In this document: in pieces, positions 17,944-27,638 of the stretch | Numbering within the stretch: the first letter of the stretch is position 1 | Layout: every line of letters starts with the position of its first letter | From: CAYJLF01 sp964371055 | GTDB lineage: Bacteria > Eisenbacteria > RBG-16-71-46 > CAIMUX01 | Assembly: GCA_964371055.1 (NCBI GenBank) | Contig: CAYJLF010000015.1 | Span: forward strand, 96,495-160,494 | DNA: 64,000 bases | Reading direction: 5' to 3' | The notes under the pieces: generated by a model | What the model saw: only the letters and a program-made list of their open reading frames with translations | Databases searched by the model: none | Told to the model about the DNA's origin: nothing | Program-made: the position numbers and the translations under genes

Positions 17944-18794
17944 AGGCCCTCGGGAAGCGCATGCTTGACGCGCGGCCGGCCGAGGCGCTCGAAGTGCCCC
18001 GCCCGCATCGTCGCCGCAGCGGCGGTCCGCATCAGCGGGATCGAGTACGGCGTCGGGACGAGCCCGCGGAACCGCTCGGGGCGAAGGATCGCGACCGTGT
18101 CCCCCACGGTCAGGAACTCCTTCCCCGGGTTCCGTCGACGCAGGAACTCGCCCTTGCGAGCGTCCCCGTAGTGCTTCGCCGCGAGCCCCTCCCAGGTGTC
18201 CCCGGTCCGCACGCGGTGGTAGAACGTGTCGTGCTCCTGGTCCGTCGGGCTCACGACCTCCACGCCGAACGGCTCGTAGTGCCGCAGCTGGATCTGGGCG
18301 GTCACGGATCGGAGCCCACCCCCGCCGGTCCCCGGCCGATCGGGACCGATCCGGTCGCGCACGTTCAACCCCGCGTCCGGCCGCGGATCCCCGTACTCGA
18401 GGCCGCCGACAGACTCGACGACCACGCTGTCATCGACCAGGAAGTCGCCCCAGGTCAGAGACCACAGCGGGGGGCGGTTGAGCTGCGGATCCCGCTTCAC
18501 GGTGTCGAGCAGCGCCGCCACCACCCCGTGGATCGTATTCGCCGCGGACTCGGCGAAGAACATGGCGGTGAACCGGTAGGTGTCCGCCTCCCGGGCCACG
18601 AACTGCAGGACCGGATGGTCGCGCCCGAAGCCGGGTTCCTCGGCCCAGACCGCGGAGGCGCCCCGGGTGAAACTCTGGGGCGTGAACTGGAACTCGATCG
18701 GCGCGTAGCCCGGATCCAGCGGGTCCAGCCGCGGGCGGGGAACCCGGCTACGGAACCGGAGCGGAGGGGGGCTGGTGCGAATCACCGGCAGCAT
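17940..18794 (-). CDS. LysM-domain tail protein (XkdP-like / contractile tube-hub adaptor)
   Basis: A 284-residue protein with an AGGAG site. The N-terminal 190 residues are a beta-rich domain with FTPQSFTRGASAVWAEEPGF and DTYRFTAMFFAESAANTI, as in tube-initiator/CIS adaptor proteins. Residues about 200-255 form a LysM-type module (YHRVRTGDTWEGLAAKHYGDARKGEFLRRRNPGKEFLTVGDTVAIL). In PBSX-like tails this protein follows the tape measure. LysM here is thought to contact peptidoglycan or the hub. Confidence 0.85.
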   Translation of the reverse strand: MLPVIRTSPPPLRFRSRVPRPRLDPLDPGYAPIEFQFTPQSFTRGASAVWAEEPGFGRDHPVLQFVAREADTYRFTAMFFAESAANTIHGVVAALLDTVKRDPQLNRPPLWSLTWGDFLVDDSVVVESVGGLEYGDPRPDAGLNVRDRIGPDRPGTGGGGLRSVTAQIQLRHYEPFGVEVVSPTDQEHDTFYHRVRTGDTWEGLAAKHYGDARKGEFLRRRNPGKEFLTVGDTVAILRPERFRGLVPTPYSIPLMRTAAAATMRAGHFERLGRPRVKHALPEGL

Positions 18795-18802
18795 GACCGC
18801 TC

Positions 18803-21800
18803 CTAGGCCGGCGCCACGCCGTGTTCGACGACAAAGCGCCGCTGCCAGGGGGTCGACTGCGCGCCGGCCCGATCCCGGACATCCAGCATGCGCCGACTCA
18901 CGGCATGCGCGACCTCGGAGCCGTCCACGTTGAAGCTCGTCTCGTTGTGCAGCTCCGTCTTCGTCTTGTCGACCACGGTGACATGCACGTTGGGAGCCGC
19001 CGCGGCCGCGCCCCGGTTCTGCGCCGCGGTGTCCAGGAGGCCGGACACATCGACCGTCGACCTCGGCGCCGGCCCGACGATCACGTCAGGAGAGCCGAGA
19101 TAGGAGGAACCCCAGAGCGGACGCACCTTCGTCTCCGCCTGCGTCATCGGTGCACCCGGACCGAGCGGCATGCCCTGTGCCACCCGCTCCTGCACCAGAG
19201 TGGGCGTTCTCTGCCGCCCGGACACACCCTCGAGGTCCAGGATCAGTTTCCGAATCTCCCCCACATCGAGGCCGAGCGAACGCAGCAGTGGTGTCCCGGC
19301 CAAGCTCCGCAGCAGGTCCGCCAGCCATCCGGAGAGCTTCTTGAATGGCCAGAGCAGGATGTCGCCGATCGGACGCAGCATCGGCCCGAACTTGCTGAAC
19401 CAATCCCCGATCTTCTCGACGATCGGCAACACGAGTCGACCGAGTGCTTTGGCCAACGCACCGACGATGACCACACCGATCTTGAGCACGGTGGCCTGGA
19501 TGGTGAAGAACGCCTTCACGAGTGGGAACACGTGGCGAACCAGGGACATGACGGGCCGCAGCACCGCGCCGACGGCCTTCAGAAGTCCGCCGGCGAGAGC
19601 GAACACCGCCTTCGCCACGGAGCCGATGACGCCGAAGATGAGTTTCGCGACACTACCGATGATCGGCAGAAGCCCTCCGACGACCTGCTGGAAGACCTCG
19701 GCGATCGGCTCCGACACGGCGAGGATGCCTTCGATCAACGGCTTGATCGCCTCCTTGGCCTGCGCGAACAGCGCCGGCAACGCTCCCACCGCCGCCATGA
19801 TCCCGCCGACCAAGCCCCCGCCGATCCGCTTGAACGTGTCCCCCACGCTCTCGCCCCGCTTCCGCAGCAGGAGGAAGACGCCGGCAGCAATGCCGACCAC
19901 GGCGGCGATCGGACCGAGGAACCCCAGAACGGGGCCGAACGCGGCGCCCAGGGCCGAGCCGATCCCCGTCACCGCCGGCATGAGCGGAGAGAAGATCGAG
20001 GCGATCGGCGCGCCGACCTTGGCCAGCACATTCACCACGCGGCCGCCCACGCCCTTCGCCGCCGTCCCCACCGTGGCCACGGCCGCTCCGAACGAATGCA
20101 GCGCCGGACCGGCGGTCTGCTGGATCGCCCGGCCCGCGATCGTGAACTGGCTGCCGAACTTCCGCAGCGCCGGCGTGGTGTTCCAGAGCAGCGCCGCTCC
20201 GAGCTCAGTCTGCCGACCGAACTTCGCCATGCCGGCGGCCGCTTTCTGCGTGATCGGGTTGATGCCGAGCATCGCCTTGCCGATTCCCTTGGCCGCCTCA
20301 CTCGCCGTGTCGGTCGGGAGCTGAGCCAGGTTGAAGAGTGAGGTTGCGAACGCGGTCTTGGTCCTGCCGAGGTTCGCCTCGCCAAGCTTGGCGAGGAATT
20401 CGGCTTTGGCTGCCTTCGGATCGGGCATACCGACCGGCAGGTCCTGCAGTCCGGTGAAGCGCCCCAGTCCGTCTCGGCCCTGGACCCGCAGCATCTTCAT
20501 GAGCCCGGAGAGCACGTTGCCGGATCCCGCGAGAACGCTGAACCCACCCGCCAGCCCGCCGACGATGTCGGTCCCGCCGCCGAGCACCTTGAACAGGCCC
20601 CCGGCCGCGAACGCCGCTCCTCCCAGCCCCAGCAGCACGGGGCCCAGCACGGCCGCCAGCAACGTTCCCGCGGTCGCGAGGCGCGCGAAATCCTGCGCCC
20701 CCTCGCCGGTGAACCGGCTCAGGCCGAGGCGCTCCAACGCCGACTTCACCGTGTCGACCATCGACACGACGGCGTCGCGGAACCACTGGAAGCCCTCGTA
20801 GATGCCCCGCCCGATCGCGACCGCCTGCTTCGGGTCCAGGAACCCGGACCGTCCGCCCATGAACTCGCCGATGCTGCCGACCACCTGGGCGTTCTTGGCG
20901 ATCGTTTCGAACGGGTCCTCGTTCCGGTTGAGCGCGCCGAGCACCCAGGTCACCTGGTTCAGCTTGTCTACCGCGCCGCCGACCACGGAGGCCGCCGAGG
21001 TCAGAACCCGCTCGTTGAAGAGCTCGCTCCAAAACACCTTGGCGGAGTTGCCCGCCATCTTGAACGCGCCGGTCAGGTTCACGAGCCGCTTCCGCGCCAT
21101 CTCCTCGGCCTCACCGTTCGCGTTCCGACTCGCCTCGATGAGCTCGTCCAGCCGACCGGTCTGGTCCTGGATGAGCGCGTTGATGACCCGGGCGCTGCGG
21201 ATATCACCGAGGTTCATCGCAGCCCGTTCCTGCTGCACCTCGTTGAGCCGGCCGTAGCCGGCCCGCAGATTGCGGACCACACCGGTGAGCCCGTGCGTCC
21301 GGATCCGCAGGTCCCCGAGGGTAAGCCCCATCTGCTTGAGCGTGTCCTTCGCCCGCTTTGACATCGGATTCGCGAGATCGTTGAGGAACTGAACGACCGA
21401 GGTGCCGGCCATCGAGGCATCGATTCCGCGATCAGCCAGGAGGCCGACCAAGCCGGCTGTCTCATCGAACGACATCCCCGCGGTGCGCGCCGCTCCCGCC
21501 GCGTAGGAGAACGACTCGCCCAGGCCCCGGATGCTCGTCACCGTCTTAGCGGAGATCGTCGCCAGCGCGTCGGCCACATGGCCGCTCTGCTTCGCCTCCA
21601 TCCCCATGCCGCGGAGCGACACCGCGATGATGTCGGCCGCTTCGGCCAGGTTCATCCCCTCGGCTGCCGCCGCGGCCAGGACGCCCCGGGTCGAATCCAT
21701 GATCTCGCTCGTCGAGAACCCGGCCCTCGAGAGGTTCTCCATCGCACTCGCGACCTCGGTCGGTCCGTAGCCGAAAGGCGTCTGAGCGAAACGCTGGGCC

Positions 21801-22093
21801 GAGTCCCGCAGCCTCGAGATCTCCTCCGAGCTCGCCCCCGACACCGCGGCGACGCCCCCCATGGCCTGGGAGAACCGCATCGCCTCCCGCGCGCCCAGAG
21901 CGATCGGAACCGACAACCCGGCCGCGGCGACGGTCAACTGGCGCATCCCGCCGATCATGGAGGTGACGCCCCGGCGCACCTGCGCGACCGAGCCCTCGAG
22001 GGTGGCGAACGCCTGGCTCGCCTCCCCCATGTTCCGCACCGCGCCCTGGTGCTCGAAGCTGAGGAGGGCCCCGAGGCCCATGTGCTCCATCAC
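18803..22093 (-). CDS. Tape-measure protein
   Basis: A 1096-residue protein, the largest in the tail block except the fibre. The first 350 residues match the phage tail tape-measure family (TLEGSVAQVRRGVTSMIGGMRQLTVAAAGLSVPIALGAREAMRFSQAMGGVAAVSGASSEEISRLRDSAQRFAQ...FGYGPTEVASAMENLSRAGFS). Hydrophobic helices fall at about 690-745 and 800-860. Start is GTG (GTGA overlap, 8 nt from GGAGGG) or the ATG one codon in. By the usual 1.5 angstrom per residue rule the tail would be roughly 160 nm long (inference). Confidence 0.9.
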   Translation of the reverse strand: MMEHMGLGALLSFEHQGAVRNMGEASQAFATLEGSVAQVRRGVTSMIGGMRQLTVAAAGLSVPIALGAREAMRFSQAMGGVAAVSGASSEEISRLRDSAQRFAQTPFGYGPTEVASAMENLSRAGFSTSEIMDSTRGVLAAAAAEGMNLAEAADIIAVSLRGMGMEAKQSGHVADALATISAKTVTSIRGLGESFSYAAGAARTAGMSFDETAGLVGLLADRGIDASMAGTSVVQFLNDLANPMSKRAKDTLKQMGLTLGDLRIRTHGLTGVVRNLRAGYGRLNEVQQERAAMNLGDIRSARVINALIQDQTGRLDELIEASRNANGEAEEMARKRLVNLTGAFKMAGNSAKVFWSELFNERVLTSAASVVGGAVDKLNQVTWVLGALNRNEDPFETIAKNAQVVGSIGEFMGGRSGFLDPKQAVAIGRGIYEGFQWFRDAVVSMVDTVKSALERLGLSRFTGEGAQDFARLATAGTLLAAVLGPVLLGLGGAAFAAGGLFKVLGGGTDIVGGLAGGFSVLAGSGNVLSGLMKMLRVQGRDGLGRFTGLQDLPVGMPDPKAAKAEFLAKLGEANLGRTKTAFATSLFNLAQLPTDTASEAAKGIGKAMLGINPITQKAAAGMAKFGRQTELGAALLWNTTPALRKFGSQFTIAGRAIQQTAGPALHSFGAAVATVGTAAKGVGGRVVNVLAKVGAPIASIFSPLMPAVTGIGSALGAAFGPVLGFLGPIAAVVGIAAGVFLLLRKRGESVGDTFKRIGGGLVGGIMAAVGALPALFAQAKEAIKPLIEGILAVSEPIAEVFQQVVGGLLPIIGSVAKLIFGVIGSVAKAVFALAGGLLKAVGAVLRPVMSLVRHVFPLVKAFFTIQATVLKIGVVIVGALAKALGRLVLPIVEKIGDWFSKFGPMLRPIGDILLWPFKKLSGWLADLLRSLAGTPLLRSLGLDVGEIRKLILDLEGVSGRQRTPTLVQERVAQGMPLGPGAPMTQAETKVRPLWGSSYLGSPDVIVGPAPRSTVDVSGLLDTAAQNRGAAAAAPNVHVTVVDKTKTELHNETSFNVDGSEVAHAVSRRMLDVRDRAGAQSTPWQRRFVVEHGVAPA

Positions 22094-22296
22094 GGACCAA
22101 ACCCTCCCCGCCGACGCCGCACCGTCGGCGCCACCAGTTGCGACAGCGCCCCGGCCACGGTCTCGCGTTCCTTCCGCTCAGCTCTCAGGAACCGGTTCAG
22201 ACGTTCCAGGAAGCCGGCCTTCTCTCCCACCGACATCGCCTCGACCTCGAACCAGGACAGCCCTCCCAGGTGGACGAGCGCGAACGCCTCATCCAT
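22090..22296 (-). CDS. Small tail-assembly chaperone-like protein
   Basis: A 68-residue protein read from TGATG, directly after the Zn-ribbon baseplate/chaperone gene and directly before the tape measure. This is the position of the second tail-assembly chaperone in most contractile and siphoviral tails. MDEAFALVHLGGLSWFEVEAMSVGEKAGFLERLNRFL resembles the short helical phage family found there (DUF6760-like). No -1 slippery overlap joins it to its neighbour; coupling is by overlapping stop and start instead. Confidence 0.7.
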   Translation of the reverse strand: MDEAFALVHLGGLSWFEVEAMSVGEKAGFLERLNRFLRAERKERETVAGALSQLVAPTVRRRRGGFGP

Positions 22297-23141
22297 CAGC
22301 GCTTCGCGAGTCGGAATCGGGAAGGGCGCCGGAAAAAACCGGACTGTCTCCAGCTGAACTCACCCCGGACCGCCGTCCCGCACTCGGGACACCGATCGTC
22401 GATCGTGAACCTCGGCCCCGGATGGCGCGCCGTCCACTCGGCCACCATGCCGGCCATGTCGTAGACCGACACCTCATCCAGATCCTCCGGCAGAATCGCG
22501 ACCGCCCGCCCGTCGACGGCGCGGATCGCGCCGGCCAGGTAGACCGCCTCCACGTAGGCCGGATTGCGACCGTTCGGCCCGTTGAGCTTCGGTGAGTCGT
22601 AGACCTGCCACGGGACCGGACCCAGCCGGGCCACGCGGCCCCGTTCCTGCCCGGAAATCGGGATGCCGTCGCGCAGCTCGTAGTCGAACTCCAAATCGAC
22701 GGCGGAGTCGTCGTGGAGCGCGACGACATCGAGGTCCTGCAGGTCCGCCTCGATCTCCTGCGATGTCCCGCACCGCGGGTTCGGGCAGGTGATCTGGATC
22801 GGGAACTCGGAGCCGATCGCACTGGCTCGGGCCCACATGACCGCGTAGAGGATGTCGGCGGCGTGCATCCGGGACAGCACGACCGTCCGCTCCCGTTCCT
22901 CCAACTCGTCGAGCCGGTACGGTCCGACGACTGGGCACAGGAGCTGAACCATGTCGAGCCAGAGCTGGCCCGACCCTCCCCGCTTCTGGTTCTCCTGCAA
23001 CTCGCAGAGCTGCTTCTGGTGCCGGTGCGTGAACGGTCGGACCTCGAGCGCCTGCTCGTACCGATCGCCGGCCAGAACGCCAACGGGAAGCCTGGCCCCC
23101 AGGTTCCCGAGCGTCGTCAGCTCCAGGCAGTTTTCCTTCAT
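22296..23141 (-). CDS. gp26-like baseplate/tail assembly protein with zinc ribbon
   Basis: A 281-residue protein. The ATG chosen (MKENCLELTTLG) has GGAGGCG 7 nt upstream; GTG and ATG codons up to 84 nt earlier remain possible because the gap to the tube gene is otherwise unusually long. Core features: RYEQALEVRPFTHRHQKQLCEL, a helical domain, and two cysteine knuckles, CPNPRCG near residue 120 and CPECG near 255, forming a likely split zinc ribbon. Phage families of T4 gp26/tail-assembly type in this location share the tube-chaperone-tape order. Confidence 0.7.
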   Translation of the reverse strand: MKENCLELTTLGNLGARLPVGVLAGDRYEQALEVRPFTHRHQKQLCELQENQKRGGSGQLWLDMVQLLCPVVGPYRLDELEERERTVVLSRMHAADILYAVMWARASAIGSEFPIQITCPNPRCGTSQEIEADLQDLDVVALHDDSAVDLEFDYELRDGIPISGQERGRVARLGPVPWQVYDSPKLNGPNGRNPAYVEAVYLAGAIRAVDGRAVAILPEDLDEVSVYDMAGMVAEWTARHPGPRFTIDDRCPECGTAVRGEFSWRQSGFFRRPSRFRLAKR

Positions 23142-23245
23142 CACCACGCCTCCATCCGCCGGTGTCCGGCTTGTGAGCGATCGGGCCGGGCGCACCTTCA
23201 CCGGCTCCGCCACCCCTGCGGCCACCGGCAGCGCACCCGGCGTGG

Positions 23246-23692
23246 CTACGGCAGGGCCTTGACGTCGTCGATCGACAGCGTCCAGTCCTCCGCCACGTAC
23301 CCGTCGGCGCTTTCCATGTCCCCCTCGCCGCGGGCGTGCTTCATGGGAAACACCCCGGTGCAGAGGAACTTCCGGCCGATGCTGCCGTCACCCCGGAACC
23401 GCACGAGGGTCCCGGTCTTCTTCGCCGTCGGCGAGATCGGGTGCTGGCACTCCTCCCACCAGAGCTCGAACGCCATCTGCTCCAGCGTGTGGTGGGACGG
23501 CACCGTGACCACGATCTCGGTCGGCGGCTTCTCCCCGCCCGGGTGCCGCGTTCGATCGGGCAGCGTGATCGTCTCGATCTCATCCTCGAGACTGCCGACC
23601 TTCGTCACCACGAGCGGCGGCATGCCCACGACGAGGAACTCGTAAGAGTGTTGGGCGATCGGATTCGCCTGGACCTTTCCCTTGAAGCTCAT
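23246..23692 (-). CDS. Tail tube protein
   Basis: A 148-residue protein with a GGGGGGAAGG ribosome site. It starts KGKVQANPIAQHSYEFLVVGMPPLVVTKVGSLEDEIETITLPD and ends ESADGYVAEDWTLSIDDVKALP, the beta-barrel pattern of the gp19/FII tube families (N-terminal strand, central hairpin, C-terminal LSIDDV strand). It lies between the sheath and the assembly proteins. It polymerises as hexameric rings around the tape measure. Confidence 0.85.
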   Translation of the reverse strand: MSFKGKVQANPIAQHSYEFLVVGMPPLVVTKVGSLEDEIETITLPDRTRHPGGEKPPTEIVVTVPSHHTLEQMAFELWWEECQHPISPTAKKTGTLVRFRGDGSIGRKFLCTGVFPMKHARGEGDMESADGYVAEDWTLSIDDVKALP

Positions 23693-23702
23693 CCTTCCCC
23701 CC

Positions 23703-24062
23703 TTACTCGACCACCACGCCCATGGCCGCGGGCGCCGCGGAGGTCAGCGTCACGGCCGCAACCGCGTTGATCCGGGCCTTCGCCGTGTTCGCCAGCGAGA
23801 CCACGCCCGACAGAGCCGGCCCCTCCTCGCCCGCGCCGTTCCCCCACGTCCCGTCCACCGTGCCCGCCGCATCCGCGGTCGCGATCGTGGCGCCCACCGC
23901 GGTCTTGATCGCGGCCAGGTCGGTCTGGAGGGCCGCGACGGTGCCGCGCAGCGACGCGATCTGCGTGACGATCGCCTTCAACACCTCGTAGACGTTGTTC
24001 GGATCGACGCGATCGACGTACGCCCCGCCGTCTCCCAGCGTCCTCTTCAGCGTGACAGCCAT
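23703..24062 (-). CDS. Small protein between sheath and tube genes
   Basis: A 119-residue protein: a helical N-terminus with a heptad-like stretch (VYEVLKAIVTQIASLRGTVAALQTDLAAIKTAVGA) and a beta-rich Ala/Gly C-terminus (ARINAVAAVTLTSAAPAAMGVVVE). No family recognised. The coiled-coil stretch suggests oligomerisation. Location between sheath and tube makes a tail-completion or sheath-cap role possible. Confidence 0.6.
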   Translation of the reverse strand: MAVTLKRTLGDGGAYVDRVDPNNVYEVLKAIVTQIASLRGTVAALQTDLAAIKTAVGATIATADAAGTVDGTWGNGAGEEGPALSGVVSLANTAKARINAVAAVTLTSAAPAAMGVVVE

Positions 24063-24077
24063 CCGAATCCCCTTTCC

Positions 24078-26390
24078 TTACGCGACCTGCTCGAACAGGC
24101 CGGCCTTCGACAGGTGGAAGACGACGCGCCGCACCATCTTCGGCAGCCGCAGCGCGATCTCCACGTTCACATCCCCGGCCGCCTTCGTGGCCTCCGTGTT
24201 GTTCTCCGCATCGACCTTGATCGTGCAGGCCTCGTCGAACGTCGCGCCGTCCAGCGCCTCCTTCCCGTACTCGGTCAGGAAGTACTGGGTGACCGCGGCC
24301 TGCAGCTTCGCCCACAGCGTCGGGTTGTTGTTCTCGAACACCGCCCAGTCGAAGTTGGAGCGCAGCACATGGCCGTAGTGGCTGACCTGCTCCCGGTGGT
24401 TCTTGTCCGCCCAGGCGCTGTCCAGCGCGATCGTCCCGCCGCCCCAGATCACGAAGTTGCCGCTCATCTTCCGGATCACCGTGAGCCCCTGAGGCTCCAG
24501 CATCTCGCCGTTCGGCCGCTCCACGTCGAGCCGCAGCACGCGCGCGAGCGTCACGCCCACCCCGGCCGCCACCTTGTGGTAGCCCCCGTAGTTGTTCGCC
24601 ACGAGCGCCTCGCGCCCGTGGATCGCCCCGGTGAGGCTCACCCGCTTCAACTGCCCGGAGCGGTCCGGGTCGTCGACCCAGCCGTAGCTCGGAAACGCCG
24701 TGACGCCCATGTCGTTCCGGCCGATCGTCGAGTTGACCCATGCGATCGCGTCCGCCTCGGTCACGGTGGTCGGCGGGATCTCGACCCGGAACTGGTGGCC
24801 CTTCAGCTCCGCGAAGGCCAGCCCGGCCTTCTGCACCGCCGCGGCCGTCACCCCCGGCACCGCCAGCTTGACCAACCCCTGGTTCATCGTCTCCAGGTCG
24901 TTGAACGGGCTGAGCTCCGCATCGAACGGCACGGTGTAGTAGTCGGCGTCCGCGATCTCCGCGATGCCGTCGTAGCCGTTCGCGAACGGCACCGCCCGCT
25001 CGACGAGGAAGCTGTCGTTGGTCGTGCCATGGTTCGAGAGGTCCCCGACCGCCACCGAGATCGTGTCGACCGTGTTCCCGGTGATCCGGTACCGCTCGGC
25101 CGGGTAGTTGGCGTAGTCCGGATAGGCGTAGCCGCCGACGAGCGCGTTCGCCTCCCAGGGGAAGTACTCGATCACGAGCTCGTCGCCCTCCGCGGCGCTG
25201 GTCGGCGTGATCGTGAACGGAGGCAGGAGCGGGCAGTCCGCGAACTGCGAGCTCAGCGTCTTCGCCGCGCCAATCTTCTGCTCCGTGAACCCGTGGAAGC
25301 TCGCGTACACGTCCATGGTGGTGGCGCCCGCCAGCACGACGCACCGGATTCTCGCGCGATACTTCATCTCGGCGGTCAGCGTGCCGAGCGCGACCGCGTA
25401 CGTCCCCGTCCCGGTCTTGTAACTCTGATGGACCTTGGCCTGCAGCGTGGTCGCCGTGACCGCCGCGATGAGGCCGTAGTCGGAGGCCGGTCGGCGCTTC
25501 GGATCGGTGTTCCCTCCGTTCAGATCCGTGACCACGATCTCGTCGTTCGCGCCGTCGTCGTTGATCACGTTCTTGAAGTAGTACTTCGATGCCGGATCCA
25601 TCGACAGGTTCGGGTAGTAGAGCGCCGGCTGGCCGTCGACCAGCACCCGTAGGCTGAAGAGCGTCGCCGCGTCGGCCTGGCCGTCTCCGACCACAACCGA
25701 CAGCTCCTTGGCCGAAGCCCGCGGCAGCTCGAGCGCGAACCCGGGATCCGTGAGCGAACCCCCGAGGTCCGACAGCATGTCGCTGTCGGCGGTCACCGTG
25801 ATGACCGGAGTCGTGCCGGCCGTGTTCCCGATGATCAGGTACCGCTTGGTCGAGACCTGGTCGAGGCGGACGTACCCGCCCTTCCACTCGTCCTTCCGCG
25901 CGGCGGTGGTGAGCGGGATCGTCGCCGGAACCGTCAGGGTCGTGGCCGTGACGTCCCCGAGCACGTTGAGACGGCTGGCAAGCACCCGCGTCCGCCCGCC
26001 CCATCGGCCGCCGTTCTTCGCGTCGATCCGCATCACTGCCTGGACCCTCGTACCGGCAGTCGAGGTGATCTCGCGGCTGTAGAGCGTGAGGCTCGCCGGC
26101 TGCTCGTTGCCGTCGGTCACGCGGATGAGATGGACCGCCCCGCGGCCGTCCCCGTGCTGGAAGAAGTCCTGGACCGCATCGGGCAGGAGCGACTCGGCGA
26201 TCCGGCCGCCGCAGCGCTTCTTGAACTCCCGCGCACTGGAGCAGGTGATGAGCTTGCCCAGGTCCCCCTTCTCCAGGATCCCGACATAGCCGACACCGCC
26301 GAGCGGGGCCGGCTGCACCTGCTTCCCGGCATCCTCTTCGATCGTCACCACCCCGGGCGCCAGCACCGGCCCGAATCGTCTCTGCGCCAT
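24078..26390 (-). CDS. Tail sheath protein
   Basis: A 770-residue protein. It starts RRFGPVLAPGVVTIEEDAGKQVQPAPLGGVGYVGILEKGDLGKLITCSSAREFKKRCGG, the sheath signature of a P.GVY.....G..P.....T...G.VG....G..N......S..EF.....G. The C-terminal domain has LEPQGLTVIRKMSGNFVIWGGGTIAL...WAVFENNNPTLWAKLQAAVTQYFLTEYGKEALDGATFDEACTIKVDAENNT, the conserved P-loop-less domain with its FEPN..LW motif. At 770 residues it is longer than P2 FI (about 396) through a middle insertion of beta-sandwich character. Confidence 0.92.
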   Translation of the reverse strand: MAQRRFGPVLAPGVVTIEEDAGKQVQPAPLGGVGYVGILEKGDLGKLITCSSAREFKKRCGGRIAESLLPDAVQDFFQHGDGRGAVHLIRVTDGNEQPASLTLYSREITSTAGTRVQAVMRIDAKNGGRWGGRTRVLASRLNVLGDVTATTLTVPATIPLTTAARKDEWKGGYVRLDQVSTKRYLIIGNTAGTTPVITVTADSDMLSDLGGSLTDPGFALELPRASAKELSVVVGDGQADAATLFSLRVLVDGQPALYYPNLSMDPASKYYFKNVINDDGANDEIVVTDLNGGNTDPKRRPASDYGLIAAVTATTLQAKVHQSYKTGTGTYAVALGTLTAEMKYRARIRCVVLAGATTMDVYASFHGFTEQKIGAAKTLSSQFADCPLLPPFTITPTSAAEGDELVIEYFPWEANALVGGYAYPDYANYPAERYRITGNTVDTISVAVGDLSNHGTTNDSFLVERAVPFANGYDGIAEIADADYYTVPFDAELSPFNDLETMNQGLVKLAVPGVTAAAVQKAGLAFAELKGHQFRVEIPPTTVTEADAIAWVNSTIGRNDMGVTAFPSYGWVDDPDRSGQLKRVSLTGAIHGREALVANNYGGYHKVAAGVGVTLARVLRLDVERPNGEMLEPQGLTVIRKMSGNFVIWGGGTIALDSAWADKNHREQVSHYGHVLRSNFDWAVFENNNPTLWAKLQAAVTQYFLTEYGKEALDGATFDEACTIKVDAENNTEATKAAGDVNVEIALRLPKMVRRVVFHLSKAGLFEQVA

Positions 26391-26408
26391 CCCTTGCCTC
26401 CTTGGCCG

Positions 26409-27638
26409 CTATCCCAGTCCGTCTCCGGTGAACTGCACCCGTTGCACCGGGTAGACTCCGTGCTCAGCCGTCTTCATCTCCTCGGGCTCATGCACGCCGA
26501 GGATCCGCAACACCGCCTGGGCCATCCGCGCACCGCTGGCCGATCCACCGCCCAGGGAGGAAAACGGCCCCAGGTCCAGGCCGACGATCTCGTCCGACCC
26601 CGTCGTCGTCAGCATGGGATGTGCGCGCACAAATCGTCCCACCTCTTCCTGCAGCCGAATGAGACTCACCCCGTTCGGCGCGACGACCCGCAGGTCCGCC
26701 CGGTAGTCGGTCACCCGCCCGGCCGGGATGTACCGGATCTCCGGAGAAGTCGCGAACCGCGACGTCACATGGTCCCCCCCGGGCCCCCGCCACGATCTGG
26801 CCGGGCGCAGACCCGTGATCAGAACCGAGGCCGCGGGTTCGACCTCGATCCAATCCGGATCCGTGGCGTGGAACACGACCGAGGGCGCGTACTGGACCCG
26901 GATCGCCAGCTTCGCCCCTTCCGCCGGCGCCGCGCTGAGCGCGATCTCCCGGGCCTCGGCATCCCACCCGGCAAGCAGGTTTGTCGTCTTTCCCGGATCG
27001 GCGTCGATGTCGTGCACCGCCTCGAGGCCGGTGGTCTGAAACCTCACCCGCGCCGCGTCAAACACCGCCCCGAACGCCACCGTGTCCGTCCCATCCGCCG
27101 CGGCCGCGAACTCCGCCGTGGACCGCACGGCTCCGAGCGCCCGGACCAGCGTCCGGTAGATCACGTCCTCGAGGATGCCCGGCAGGTCGAGCTCGCAGAT
27201 CAACCGCAGCCCGAGAAGTTCCGGCGTCACCCGCGGATCGGTCGTGGTCAGGTTGCAGACCAGAGCGAGATGCCGGGCCGTCGCGTCCCAGGCCGAGAGG
27301 TGCGCCGTCACTTCCGCCTCGCTGTTCCACACCGTCGCCGGCGTACGCCACTCCCCGCCCGACCAGGACCAGGTCGCCGACCCGTCGTGGAGGCGAAACC
27401 CGAGCCCGGTCCCCACCGGCATCCGCGCATCGACCTGGAAACCGGTCCAGCGCTGCACCGCCTGCGGCCGCATCGGCGCCGACCGCACCCAGAGATCCGC
27501 ATCGGTGGGGTATCCCGCCCCCCCGATCTTCAACTTCGCGCTGCGGGACCGGCCGTCGACCCTGACCCGGGTCGGATCGGACAGGACGATCTGACCCCGG
27601 TCCTCATCGCCAAAACTGAGTCGCTTCAGGAGGTTCAT
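26409..27638 (-). CDS. Neck/tail protein of unknown function
   Basis: A 409-residue protein whose ATG overlaps the upstream stop (ATGA). MNLLKRLSFGDEDRGQIVLSDPTRVRVDGRSRSAKLKIGG opens a beta-rich N-terminal half (ADLWVRSAPMRPQAVQRWTGFQVDARMP, VTAHLSAWDATARHLAL); a helical C-terminal part (GVSLIRLQEEVGRFVRAHPMLTTTG) ends with MKTAEHGVYPVQRVQFTG. No family recognised. Placement between tail completion and sheath matches tail-terminator or neck genes. Confidence 0.6.
   Translation of the reverse strand: MNLLKRLSFGDEDRGQIVLSDPTRVRVDGRSRSAKLKIGGAGYPTDADLWVRSAPMRPQAVQRWTGFQVDARMPVGTGLGFRLHDGSATWSWSGGEWRTPATVWNSEAEVTAHLSAWDATARHLALVCNLTTTDPRVTPELLGLRLICELDLPGILEDVIYRTLVRALGAVRSTAEFAAAADGTDTVAFGAVFDAARVRFQTTGLEAVHDIDADPGKTTNLLAGWDAEAREIALSAAPAEGAKLAIRVQYAPSVVFHATDPDWIEVEPAASVLITGLRPARSWRGPGGDHVTSRFATSPEIRYIPAGRVTDYRADLRVVAPNGVSLIRLQEEVGRFVRAHPMLTTTGSDEIVGLDLGPFSSLGGGSASGARMAQAVLRILGVHEPEEMKTAEHGVYPVQRVQFTGDGLG

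Noticed and set aside
22090..23141. Programmed frameshift between the two tail chaperone-like genes
   Set aside because: The frames join by TGATG with no overlap or slippery sequence; re-initiation explains it.
23682..26004. Long frames on both strands across the sheath gene
   Set aside because: Low-complexity Arg/Gly/Asp composition, overlapping the well-supported sheath protein.
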